Positions 1-5,733 of a stretch of DNA of 12,698 nt are shown here, in pieces; the stretch's first letter is position 1, and each line of letters begins with the position of its first letter. Position numbers and translations under genes: made by a program. Under the pieces are notes generated by a model. It saw only the letters and a program-made list of their open reading frames with translations. It did not search any database and was not told where the DNA came from. Source of the DNA: Betaproteobacteria bacterium (GTDB lineage: Bacteria > Pseudomonadota > Gammaproteobacteria > Burkholderiales > SG8-39); the NCBI GenBank assembly GCA_019237595.1, contig JAFAGU010000035.1, positions 1 through 12,698 of the forward strand. The letters are read 5' to 3'.

Positions 1-38
1 GGGAGGATCGGTTTAGTCGCGGCTTTCGTTTTCGGCAT
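1..38 (-). CDS. Possible N-terminus of a leftward gene, cut by the window edge
   Basis: An ATG on the minus strand at 38-36 opens a frame that stays open to the window edge and reads MPKTKAATKPIL. A Lys/Thr/Ala-rich start like this is typical of cytosolic bacterial proteins. It would be divergent from the gene starting at 115. There is no convincing Shine-Dalgarno upstream of the ATG. Only 12 codons are visible, so this is a suggestion rather than a call, and no function can be given. Confidence 0.22.
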   Translation of the reverse strand, partial: MPKTKAATKPIL

Positions 39-114
39 GCGGCGAGCCTAGCGTAGCGCGCGGCGCGCGGCAGGAGCGTTTCGCCTTCGCCGCGCCGACC
101 TTTACCATACGGCC

Positions 115-1083
115 ATGGCTGCCGCGACCTGCCCCTGGTGCAGCGCCCCGCGAGCGGACGGGCCGAGCTGCCCGCGCTGCGGCGCGAACTACGCGAAGGC
201 GGAGCAGATCAAGTCCAAGGGCAGGGCGGCTGAAGTTGCGGTTCCTGCACCTGCTCCTGAAGTAGAGGGTGCGTTGCGCTCGAGTGCCCTCCCCCAGGGA
301 GGCGAGTTTCTGAAGTCGCAGGATTCCCTCGACGGGCTCCCGCAGGTCGAGGACGAGCAGTTCGAGTGGTGGGCGTGCCTCATCGCGGTTCCGGCGGCGC
401 TTCTCCTCGGCGCGCTCTTCCATATGGTGCTGCCGGGATTGCAGCGCATCTTCCTCGGCATGCCGGTCCACGAGCTCGGCCACGCGGCCACGGCCTGGTT
501 CACGGGCCACTGGGCGATCCCGACGCTCTGGAAGACGATGTGGGGCGAGGAGCGCGGCTTCGTCATGCCGCTCCTCCTCGCGGGCGGCCTCGGCTGGGTG
601 ATCTGGAAGGGCCGCGCGGCCGAAAGCCCGCTCCTCATGGCGCTCGGCGCGTCGCTTCTCGTCGTGCAGGTCGTCGGCACGTTCCTGATCAAGCCGGCAA
701 CCGCGCTCGCGCTCATCACCTGGGGCGGCGACGGCACGGGGATGATCCTCGCCACGGCGCTCATGGCGAGCTTCTTCTTCGGCAAGGAGACGCAGCTCTA
801 CCGCGGGTCGCTGCGCTGGGGCTTCCTCGTCATCGGCGCCGGGGCCTTCGCCGACATGTTCGGCACGTGGTGGGCGGCGCGCAGCGACTTCGGCGCCATT
901 CCCTTCGGCGAGATGGAAGGCGTCGGGCTCTCCGACCCGACGAAGCTCGTCGACGACTACGGCTGGGCGACCGAGGCGATGGTCCGCCGCTACGTCGTCA
1001 CGGGCGCGTGCTGCCTGCTCGCGCTCGCGGCCCTGTACGCATGGGGCGTGATGCGCGCGCGCCCGAAGCACTCGCGACCGTAG
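115..1083 (+). CDS. Zinc-ribbon, HExxH-containing multi-pass membrane protein (putative M50-like metalloprotease)
   Basis: A 322-residue protein that I cannot assign to a named family. Residues 6-22 form a short zinc ribbon with two CxxC pairs (C6, C9, C19, C22). A polar linker follows to about residue 83. The rest is membrane protein, with likely helices near 85-106, 149-165, 172-192, 203-222, 231-251 and 290-312. Just after the first helix, HELGH at 119-123 matches the HExxH zinc motif of gluzincin-type proteases, in the sequence setting (HELGHA) seen in membrane-embedded M50 proteases. A clear third zinc ligand (the NPxxG or LDG motif of M50) is not obvious, so proteolysis is inferred rather than shown. 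The start is the first in-frame ATG; no upstream start exists before the frame leaves the intergenic region. No Shine-Dalgarno is visible. The small secreted protein gene at 1197 follows on the same strand. Confidence 0.85.
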   Translation: MAAATCPWCSAPRADGPSCPRCGANYAKAEQIKSKGRAAEVAVPAPAPEVEGALRSSALPQGGEFLKSQDSLDGLPQVEDEQFEWWACLIAVPAALLLGALFHMVLPGLQRIFLGMPVHELGHAATAWFTGHWAIPTLWKTMWGEERGFVMPLLLAGGLGWVIWKGRAAESPLLMALGASLLVVQVVGTFLIKPATALALITWGGDGTGMILATALMASFFFGKETQLYRGSLRWGFLVIGAGAFADMFGTWWAARSDFGAIPFGEMEGVGLSDPTKLVDDYGWATEAMVRRYVVTGACCLLALAALYAWGVMRARPKHSRP

Positions 1084-1092
1084 CCGGTCGCG
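1073..1092 (+). promoter_or_regulatory. GC-rich hairpin spanning a stop codon
   Basis: CGCGACCG (1073-1080) and CGGTCGCG (1085-1092) form a perfect 8-bp stem. The tetraloop TAGC contains the TAG stop of the membrane protein gene at 1081-1083. No T-tract follows, so it is not a classical intrinsic terminator. It could reduce read-through, protect the mRNA 3' end, or be chance in GC-rich DNA. Confidence 0.4.
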
Positions 1093-1184
1093 TCCTCGCA
1101 GGGCGGCACCTACTTTGCAGTCCGCGTTGCCGCGCGGCGTCGCCTTGGCATCGTGCTTGCTCCATCCCGGTACTGACTGTAGAG

Positions 1185-1193
1185 AAAGGAGAG
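1185..1193 (+). promoter_or_regulatory. Strong Shine-Dalgarno that sets the start of the small secreted protein
   Basis: AAAGGAGAG contains the core AAGGAG (1186-1191), placed 5 nt before the ATG at 1197. It is one of the best ribosome binding sites in the window. It fixes this start over the much longer in-frame opening that begins at 366 inside the upstream gene. Confidence 0.8.
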
Positions 1194-1196
1194 CCT

Positions 1197-1595
1197 ATGA
1201 AAGCGAAAGTGCTTGCAGTGGCGGTTCTTTCCGCGGTGTCGGCCGGAGCGTTCGCTGACACGGTGGTGCCCGACAAGGCGCCCGTCGTGGCTGCCCCTGT
1301 GGTGGCCGCGCCTGTGGTGACGGCGCCCGCGGTGGTTGCTCCGGTGACGACGGGAACCATCGTCGCCAGCCCGTCGGCGGGCAGTTCGGCGCAGGTCGTG
1401 GCTCCCGCGGTCGTGACGCCGGCGCCGGTGGTGGCCACGCAGCCCGCGGTCGTCGTGCCGGTGTACCCGCAGGCGCCCGTGACGCCGGAGCCGGGCCAGA
1501 GCGGGCCGGGGGCGATCAACAAGACGCGCCCGGGCATCGACGACTCGATGAACCACTCGACCCGCGACGCGGGAACGAGCAGCGCGGGCGGGTAA
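1197..1595 (+). CDS. Small secreted Ala/Pro/Val-rich protein with GTSSAGG C-terminus (paralogue of 4334-4720)
   Basis: A 132-residue protein of no family I recognise. Residues 1-20 are a textbook Sec signal peptide: MKAK, a hydrophobic core, then a GAFA cleavage site before Asp21. The mature part is low complexity: APVV(A/T) repeats at 28-42, then Val/Ala/Pro-rich sequence to about residue 98, probably extended or disordered. The last 35 residues change character: PGQSGPG, a basic KTRPG stretch, then Ser/Thr/Asp-rich sequence ending GTSSAGG. The same signal-peptide start and tail occur in the protein at 4334-4720, so this is a duplicated family in which the tail is the conserved part. The start is fixed by a strong Shine-Dalgarno. 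An intrinsic terminator ends the unit. The product is likely abundant and periplasmic or extracellular. A wall- or matrix-spanning role is possible but not shown. Confidence 0.85.
   Translation: MKAKVLAVAVLSAVSAGAFADTVVPDKAPVVAAPVVAAPVVTAPAVVAPVTTGTIVASPSAGSSAQVVAPAVVTPAPVVATQPAVVVPVYPQAPVTPEPGQSGPGAINKTRPGIDDSMNHSTRDAGTSSAGG
1278..1322 (+). repeat. Three tandem 15-bp units encoding APVV(A/T)
   Basis: Three consecutive, imperfect 15-bp units (1278-1292, 1293-1307, 1308-1322) encode APVVA, APVVA and APVVT. A degenerate fourth unit follows. Third-position differences between units show the repeat is not freshly expanded at the DNA level. It produces an extended Pro-rich segment just behind the signal peptide. 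Confidence 0.75.
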
Positions 1596-1617
1596 CGCCG
1601 GCCGCAGCTCGGGACGA

Positions 1618-1650
1618 GGGGAAGGCCTCCGGGCCTTCCCCTTTTCTTTT
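1618..1650 (+). terminator. Strong intrinsic terminator
   Basis: A perfect 10-bp stem (GGGGAAGGCC 1618-1627, GGCCTTCCCC 1632-1641) with tetraloop TCCG is followed by TTTTCTTTT at 1642-1650. The T-tract is only on the plus-strand side, so it terminates the small secreted protein transcript (stop at 1595) and shields the convergent methyltransferase gene. It is the only clear rho-independent terminator I found in the window. Confidence 0.95.
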
Positions 1651-1667
1651 CTAGAAGGGCGCGGGGC

Positions 1668-2441
1668 CTACTTCAGCTCGAGCGCGCCGTTAGAGAAGCG
1701 GCCGCGGTAGCTCTTCCCGCCGGCGCGGAAGCTCACTTCCTCGCCGCGCACGCGGCCCGAATCGATCGGCACGGCCTTGCCGTCGGTCGTGAGCGTGCCG
1801 TGGACCTTCTGGAAATCCTGCTTGAGGACGAGCTCGCCCGCGCTCGTCTTGTAGGTGCCCGCGACCTTCGCCGGCACGATCCACAGGAGCGCCGTGCACC
1901 AGTACGCGTCGCAGCCGTCGCCCGGCCCGAGCTTCGAGGTCTGGTCGGGCTCCCACTCGCCCATGGTGAAGGTGTTGGACACGACCCGCGTGCCGGGCTT
2001 CAGGTCGAGGATGCGCGGGCGGAGCTTGAGGTTGATCTCCGGCAGCAGGAACATCGTGATCACGGTCGCCTTGGAGAGGTCGGTCTCGAAGAGGTCCGCC
2101 TTCATGAACTTGGCGCGCTCCGAGACGCCCGCCTTCTCGGCGTTCTTCTGCGAGAGCTCGACCATGCTCGGGTTGTACTCGATGCCCACGGCCTGCGCGC
2201 CGCGCTTCGCCGCGGTGATCACCGTGCGCCCGTCGCCGGAGCCCAGGTCCATGACGAAGTCCTTCGACGTCACCTTGGCGAGGTCGAGCATGCGGTCGAC
2301 GAGCGCCTGCGGCGTGGGCACCCACACGACGTCCTTGCCTTCCTGGCCGACGGAAGGCTGGTAGCCGGGGTCGGCGGGCTGCGCCTGCGCGAGCGCGACG
2401 GCGGCGGAAAAGGCGAGCGAGAGCGCGAGGAGGATTCTCAT
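1668..2441 (-). CDS. Class I SAM-dependent methyltransferase with an N-terminal signal peptide
   Basis: A 257-residue protein. Residues 1-20 are a hydrophobic, signal-peptide-like leader ending ALAQA. A Rossmann methyltransferase core follows. PTPQALVDRML (42-52) resembles the lead-in helix of a family of small methyltransferases. Motif I is DLGSGDG (65-71), the acidic SAM-ribose position is E88 in GIEYNP, and a later strand reads VVSNTFTMGEWEPD. Residues from about 190 form a short beta-rich tail of GTY...LVLKQ...HGTL...V.G..V.F type. The substrate is unknown. The ATG lies 2 nt beyond the TGA of the serine hydrolase upstream, with no good Shine-Dalgarno, so translation is probably coupled to that gene. 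The oddity is export: SAM is cytosolic, so either the leader is a membrane anchor, the protein binds something else, or it is retained inside. The core fold is sure; the location is inferred. Confidence 0.9.
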   Translation of the reverse strand: MRILLALSLAFSAAVALAQAQPADPGYQPSVGQEGKDVVWVPTPQALVDRMLDLAKVTSKDFVMDLGSGDGRTVITAAKRGAQAVGIEYNPSMVELSQKNAEKAGVSERAKFMKADLFETDLSKATVITMFLLPEINLKLRPRILDLKPGTRVVSNTFTMGEWEPDQTSKLGPGDGCDAYWCTALLWIVPAKVAGTYKTSAGELVLKQDFQKVHGTLTTDGKAVPIDSGRVRGEEVSFRAGGKSYRGRFSNGALELK

Positions 2442-2443
2442 GG

Positions 2444-3709
2444 TCAGTCCACGATGGCTTGGTTGACGAGGGCGTTGACGACGTAGCGGTAGTGCCAGCG
2501 GATCGTGCCCGGCGACTGCGCCATGAAGACGACGGCGAGCTGCTCCTTCGGATCGGCCCACCAGTTCGTTCCGTAGGCGCCCGGCCAGGAGAACGTGCCG
2601 ACGGAGCCCATCGTGCGCACCACGCCTGGCGTCGTCTGCACGGCGAGCCCGAGGCCGAAGCCCATGTCGGCGCGCGTCGGGTCGGTGTTGCCGATGAGGT
2701 TCACCATCGTGGGCGAGAGCTGGTTCGAGAGCATGTATTCGACGGTCTTGCGCGCGAGCACGCGCTTGCCCTCGAGCTGGCCGCCGTTCAGGAGCATCTG
2801 CGCGAAGCGCAGGTAGTCGGCCGCGGTCGAGACAGCGCAGCCGCCGCCGCACTCGAACTTGAGCGGCTTGGAGAGGTCGAGGACGAATTGCGGCTTGCCG
2901 CTGTCGGGATCGTTGGCGAGCGCCTTCGCGTAGCGCTTCTGCTTTTCGGGCGGCACGACGAAGCCCGTGTCCTTCATCCCGAGCGGCTTCCAGAGATTGG
3001 CTTCGAGGTAGCGGCCGAGCGTCTGGCCGGAGAGCTTCTCGATCACGAGCCCGAGGACGTCGAGGCCGAAGCCGTAGTCCCACGTCGAGCCGGGCTGGTG
3101 CAGCACCGGGAGGCTCGCGAGCTTGTCGAGGAACTCGGCGCTCGTCATGGCGCTCGCGGCGGTCCCCGAAGACGCGGGATAGAGCTTGTGCACCGGCGTC
3201 GAGCCGCGGCCGCCGTAGATGATGCCGGAGGTATGCCGCATGAGGTCCATGATCGTCGGCTGGCGAACCGCGGGCACGAGGTCGAACCCGGCGCCGCCGT
3301 CGTTCGAGCGGAGCACGGCCACCTGCTGCTTGCCGAACTGCGGCAGGTAGTTGCCCACGGGGTCGTCGACCGAGACGGCGCCTTTCTCGACGAGCTGCAG
3401 GCCGCCGGCGGCAACCATGGGCTTGGTCATGGACGCGATGCTGAAGATCGCGTCGGGGGTCATCTTCGTCCCGGCGTCCTTGTCGAGGTAGCCGAACGCT
3501 TGGTAATAGACGAGCTTTCCCCTGCGCGCGATGGCGACCACCGCGCCGGGAAGGCGGCCCTTCTGGATATCGGCATTGAGCACCTCGGCGAGTTGCGCGA
3601 GGCGCTCGGAGGACATGCCGACGGCTTCGGGCTTGGCGCGCGGCAGCGGATCGGCTGCCAGCGTGGAGAAAGAAAGGACGAGACCGGCCAGGAAAAAGAG
3701 GATCTTCAT
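2444..3709 (-). CDS. Exported serine hydrolase, beta-lactamase/family VIII esterase type
   Basis: A 421-residue protein of the beta-lactamase superfamily (class C-like penicillin-binding/EstB group). A signal peptide occupies about 1-19 (cleavage after TLAA). The catalytic SxxK motif is SMTK at 93-96, giving nucleophile S93 and base K96. A W-x-Y motif with Y212 (TWDYGFGLDVLG) matches the second active-site tyrosine in EstB-like esterases. Near the C-terminus, WPGAYGTNWWADP takes the place of the KTG/WGG strand. The pattern fits a periplasmic esterase or peptide hydrolase better than a true beta-lactamase, and substrate specificity cannot be read from sequence. The start is supported by GAAGGAG at 3715-3721, 5 nt upstream. 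TAGAAT on the minus strand (3738-3733) is a possible -10 element without a convincing -35. It is the first gene of an operon with the methyltransferase. Confidence 0.93.
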   Translation of the reverse strand: MKILFFLAGLVLSFSTLAADPLPRAKPEAVGMSSERLAQLAEVLNADIQKGRLPGAVVAIARRGKLVYYQAFGYLDKDAGTKMTPDAIFSIASMTKPMVAAGGLQLVEKGAVSVDDPVGNYLPQFGKQQVAVLRSNDGGAGFDLVPAVRQPTIMDLMRHTSGIIYGGRGSTPVHKLYPASSGTAASAMTSAEFLDKLASLPVLHQPGSTWDYGFGLDVLGLVIEKLSGQTLGRYLEANLWKPLGMKDTGFVVPPEKQKRYAKALANDPDSGKPQFVLDLSKPLKFECGGGCAVSTAADYLRFAQMLLNGGQLEGKRVLARKTVEYMLSNQLSPTMVNLIGNTDPTRADMGFGLGLAVQTTPGVVRTMGSVGTFSWPGAYGTNWWADPKEQLAVVFMAQSPGTIRWHYRYVVNALVNQAIVD

Positions 3710-3780
3710 GAGGACTCCTTCGGGACCGGGGAATTCTAGTGGCGCTTGCCTCGCAAGGCTCTCCTATTCCGCAATCCTGC

Positions 3781-4212
3781 TCAGGGTTTTGGCGCCGGCA
3801 CCGGAATGTTCTCCGGATGGCACTCGGTGTCAGGATCGATGTGCGCCCAGGGGCGCGCGGTAGACGTCCAGATGTTTCCGGTGATACGCAGCGCGCTCGA
3901 GTCGTCGAGCGTGCCCGCGCGCACGACGAGGAAGCCCGGATCCGGGTTGCGGTGGCTGTAGATCGGCGAGCCGCAGCTCGCGCAGAAATGGCGGCTGAGC
4001 GTGCGGCCGCTGCGCGTCGCGGAGTCGTCGTACTTTTTCGTCTCGCCTTTCGTCAGGCGAAAGCTTGCGCTCGGCACGACCGCGTTCACGGTGCCGCTCG
4101 CGCCGGAGGATTTCTGGCAATTGACGCAGTGGCACGCGCGCAAGCCCGCGATCGGCGCGTCGATCTTGTAGCGGATGGCGCCACACAGGCAGCCGCCCGT
4201 AAATTCAGCCAT
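3781..4212 (-). CDS. GFA/CENP-V family zinc-binding protein
   Basis: A 143-residue protein with the full cysteine pattern of the GFA (glutathione-dependent formaldehyde-activating) / CENP-V fold: C8 and C10 in GGCLCG, C27, C29 and C32 in CHCVNC, and C77 and C80 in HFCASCGSP. The family binds two zincs. Named members were linked to S-hydroxymethylglutathione formation, but most bacterial members have no proven reaction, so 'GFA-family protein' is as far as this can go. It is cytosolic, with no leader. The start is supported by AAAGGAG at 4227-4221, 8 nt upstream. It lies 71 nt upstream of the serine hydrolase operon on the same strand and may be transcribed with it; no terminator is visible between. 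TATCAT (minus, 4244-4239) could be a -10. Confidence 0.94.
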   Translation of the reverse strand: MAEFTGGCLCGAIRYKIDAPIAGLRACHCVNCQKSSGASGTVNAVVPSASFRLTKGETKKYDDSATRSGRTLSRHFCASCGSPIYSHRNPDPGFLVVRAGTLDDSSALRITGNIWTSTARPWAHIDPDTECHPENIPVPAPKP

Positions 4213-4322
4213 CGAAATTTCTCCTTTGCTTTCAGCCCATGATAGCCGCGCGGCCCGGCGCTTGCATCGTTCGGCTCACCCGCGCAACAAGCGCGGATTT
4301 CCCAAGCAGTCTCCCCAGAGCG

Positions 4323-4328
4323 AAAGGA
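4323..4328 (+). promoter_or_regulatory. Shine-Dalgarno of the second small secreted protein
   Basis: AAAGGA is placed 5 nt before the ATG at 4334, the same spacing as in its paralogue at 1197. It supports this start over in-frame codons further upstream that run into the divergent GFA gene. Confidence 0.75.
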
Positions 4329-4333
4329 ACGAA

Positions 4334-4720
4334 ATGAAGGCGAAGCTATTGGCATTGGCAGTTCTTTCCACCGCGGCCGTGAGCGCGTTCGGCGCCGAGA
4401 CCGTGTACTACCCGGCGACCACCGGGACCGTCGCGCCGATGGTCTACGGCACCAATACAACGACGGTGGTCGCGCCGACTGCCAGCGCGGGCGCGGGCAC
4501 GCCGGTGGTGCTCGTCCAGGGCCGCACCGTGACGATTCCCGCGGGCGGGCTGCAGAACGGAGGCACGGTGCTCGCTGCCAACAGCGCGAGCGCGCCGATC
4601 CTCGTGACGATGCGGCCTGGCGAAAGCGGGCCGGGGAGCGCCGACAAGGTGCGCGGGTTCGAAGGCATCGGCCCGTCCGCCTCCACGTGGGACATCGGCA
4701 CGAGCAGCGCGGGAGGCTGA
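4334..4720 (+). CDS. Small secreted protein with GTSSAGG C-terminus (paralogue of 1197-1595)
   Basis: A 128-residue protein of no known family. The signal peptide (about 1-20, MKAKLLALAVLS start) is nearly identical to that of the protein at 1197-1595. The mature centre is rich in Thr, Val, Ala and Gly rather than in Pro repeats and contains QGRTVTIPAGG, so the middle has diverged freely. The tail is shared: PGESGPG (paralogue PGQSGPG), a K-x-R pair, a Gly-Ile, S-T-x-D, and an identical final GTSSAGG. This pattern, with both ends conserved and the middle variable, suggests that export and the C-terminal tail carry the function, for example as an anchoring, recognition or processing signal; that is inference. 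The gene is divergent from the GFA gene. Only 25 nt separate its stop from the SDH-type protease start on the same strand, so the two probably form an operon. Confidence 0.85.
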   Translation: MKAKLLALAVLSTAAVSAFGAETVYYPATTGTVAPMVYGTNTTTVVAPTASAGAGTPVVLVQGRTVTIPAGGLQNGGTVLAANSASAPILVTMRPGESGPGSADKVRGFEGIGPSASTWDIGTSSAGG

Positions 4721-4745
4721 CAGCCTTTCCCAACCAAGCCGGGTT

Positions 4746-5690
4746 ATGCTTCGCGCCTCCATGGAGCGCGAAGCCCCCCGGCGTCTCTGGTCCCAGCACC
4801 TCGCGAACCTCGCGAGGGCGGTGTTCTGGATTTTCCTCGTTGCGATCGTCCTCCTGCAGCTCTTCGGCGGCCGCGGGCTCGAGAAGGAGCGCGCGGCGAT
4901 GCTCGGGCGCTTCGAGGCCGAGCGCAATTCGCGCGTCATCGCCCTCATCCACCGCCAGGAGAGCGCGAGCGTCCTCGGCGTGCCGGTCTCCGCGAGCATC
5001 AGCATCGACGACTCTGAGGCCGTCCTGCGCGCCATCCGCCTCACGCCGCCCGAGCAGCCGATCGACGTCATCCTGCACACGCCCGGCGGGCTCGTGCTCG
5101 CCGCCGAGCAGATCGCCAAGGCGCTCGTCGAGCGCAAGGGCAAAGTCACGGTCTTCGTGCCGCACTACGCGATGAGCGGCGGCACGCTGATCGCGCTCGC
5201 CGCGGACGAAGTGGTGATGGACCCGAACGCGGTGCTCGGCCCGGTCGACCCGCAGATCGGCGACATGCCGGCCGCCTCGATCGTGAAGGCGGTCGAGATC
5301 AAGGGCCCCAAGAATTCGTCGGAGGAGATGCTCATCCTCGCCGACATCTCGCAGAAGGCGCGCATCCAGGTGGCGAGCTTCGTCGCGAGCGTCCTCCTCA
5401 AGCACATGCCGGAGCGCCAGGCGCTGCAGGTCGCCACGGTGCTCACGGAAGGGCGCTGGACGCACGATTTCCCGATCACCGTGAACACGGCGAAGAGCCT
5501 CGGGCTCAAGGTCTCCACCGAAATGCCGCGCACGGTCTACGACCTCATGGACCTCTACCCGCAGGGCGGCGGCATCCGGCCCTCGGTGTGGTACGTGCCG
5601 ATGCGCCGGACCACTCAGCCTTCCCAGCCCGGCTTGCCCGGACCCGCCTCGTCGCCGGAAGGCAAGAGCGCGCCCGCGCCGACGAAGTAG
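4746..5690 (+). CDS. Membrane-anchored SDH/Clp-fold serine protease
   Basis: A 314-residue protein. A single helix at about 24-41 is followed by a soluble Clp-fold domain, giving an N-terminally anchored protease with its domain probably on the periplasmic face, as in SppA-like enzymes. The domain shows IDVILHTPGG (106-115), the oxyanion/substrate-binding segment of the ClpP/SppA/SDH superfamily. YAMSGGTLIAL (141-151) follows, with the probable nucleophile S144, then DEVVMDPNAVLGPVDPQ. This pattern is characteristic of the SDH proteinase family (named for Ser-Asp-His). The C-terminal 35 residues are Pro/Gly/Ser-rich and probably disordered. The start could be 4746 or the in-frame ATG at 4761; neither has a strong Shine-Dalgarno. 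The gene is downstream of the second small secreted protein and probably co-transcribed. Its substrate is unknown; the neighbouring secreted protein is a natural candidate but unproven. Confidence 0.92.
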   Translation: MLRASMEREAPRRLWSQHLANLARAVFWIFLVAIVLLQLFGGRGLEKERAAMLGRFEAERNSRVIALIHRQESASVLGVPVSASISIDDSEAVLRAIRLTPPEQPIDVILHTPGGLVLAAEQIAKALVERKGKVTVFVPHYAMSGGTLIALAADEVVMDPNAVLGPVDPQIGDMPAASIVKAVEIKGPKNSSEEMLILADISQKARIQVASFVASVLLKHMPERQALQVATVLTEGRWTHDFPITVNTAKSLGLKVSTEMPRTVYDLMDLYPQGGGIRPSVWYVPMRRTTQPSQPGLPGPASSPEGKSAPAPTK

Positions 5691-5733
5691 CGGCGAGCCC
5701 CGCGCCGGCCAAGCTGCGGGACGCGCTGCGGCG

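Noticed and set aside
13..1071. A 352-codon minus-strand frame opposite the zinc-ribbon membrane protein
   Set aside because: Low-complexity Arg/Ala/Glu translation without motifs; the plus strand shows CxxC pairs, HELGH and membrane helices.
366..1595. A 409-codon open frame on the plus strand ending with the first small secreted protein
   Set aside because: The first 277 codons overlap the membrane protein gene in another frame and have the Arg/Ala/His-rich look of a shadow. A strong Shine-Dalgarno and a signal peptide place the real start at 1197.
1668..3083. A 471-codon minus-strand frame that would extend the methyltransferase
   Set aside because: The extra 214 codons lie under the serine hydrolase gene and read as Arg/Ala/Pro-rich shadow. 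The methyltransferase leader at 2441 gives a clean signal-peptide start.
3745..3757. Short inverted repeat CTTGC-CTC-GCAAG between the GFA gene and the serine hydrolase
   Set aside because: Only a 5-bp stem with a 3-nt loop and no T-tract; too weak to call a terminator or operator.
4086..5465. A 459-codon minus-strand open frame opposite the second small protein and the SDH protease
   Set aside because: Composition is rich in Arg, Ala, His and Asp with no motif, as expected for the opposite strand of GC-rich coding DNA. The plus strand carries recognisable domains.
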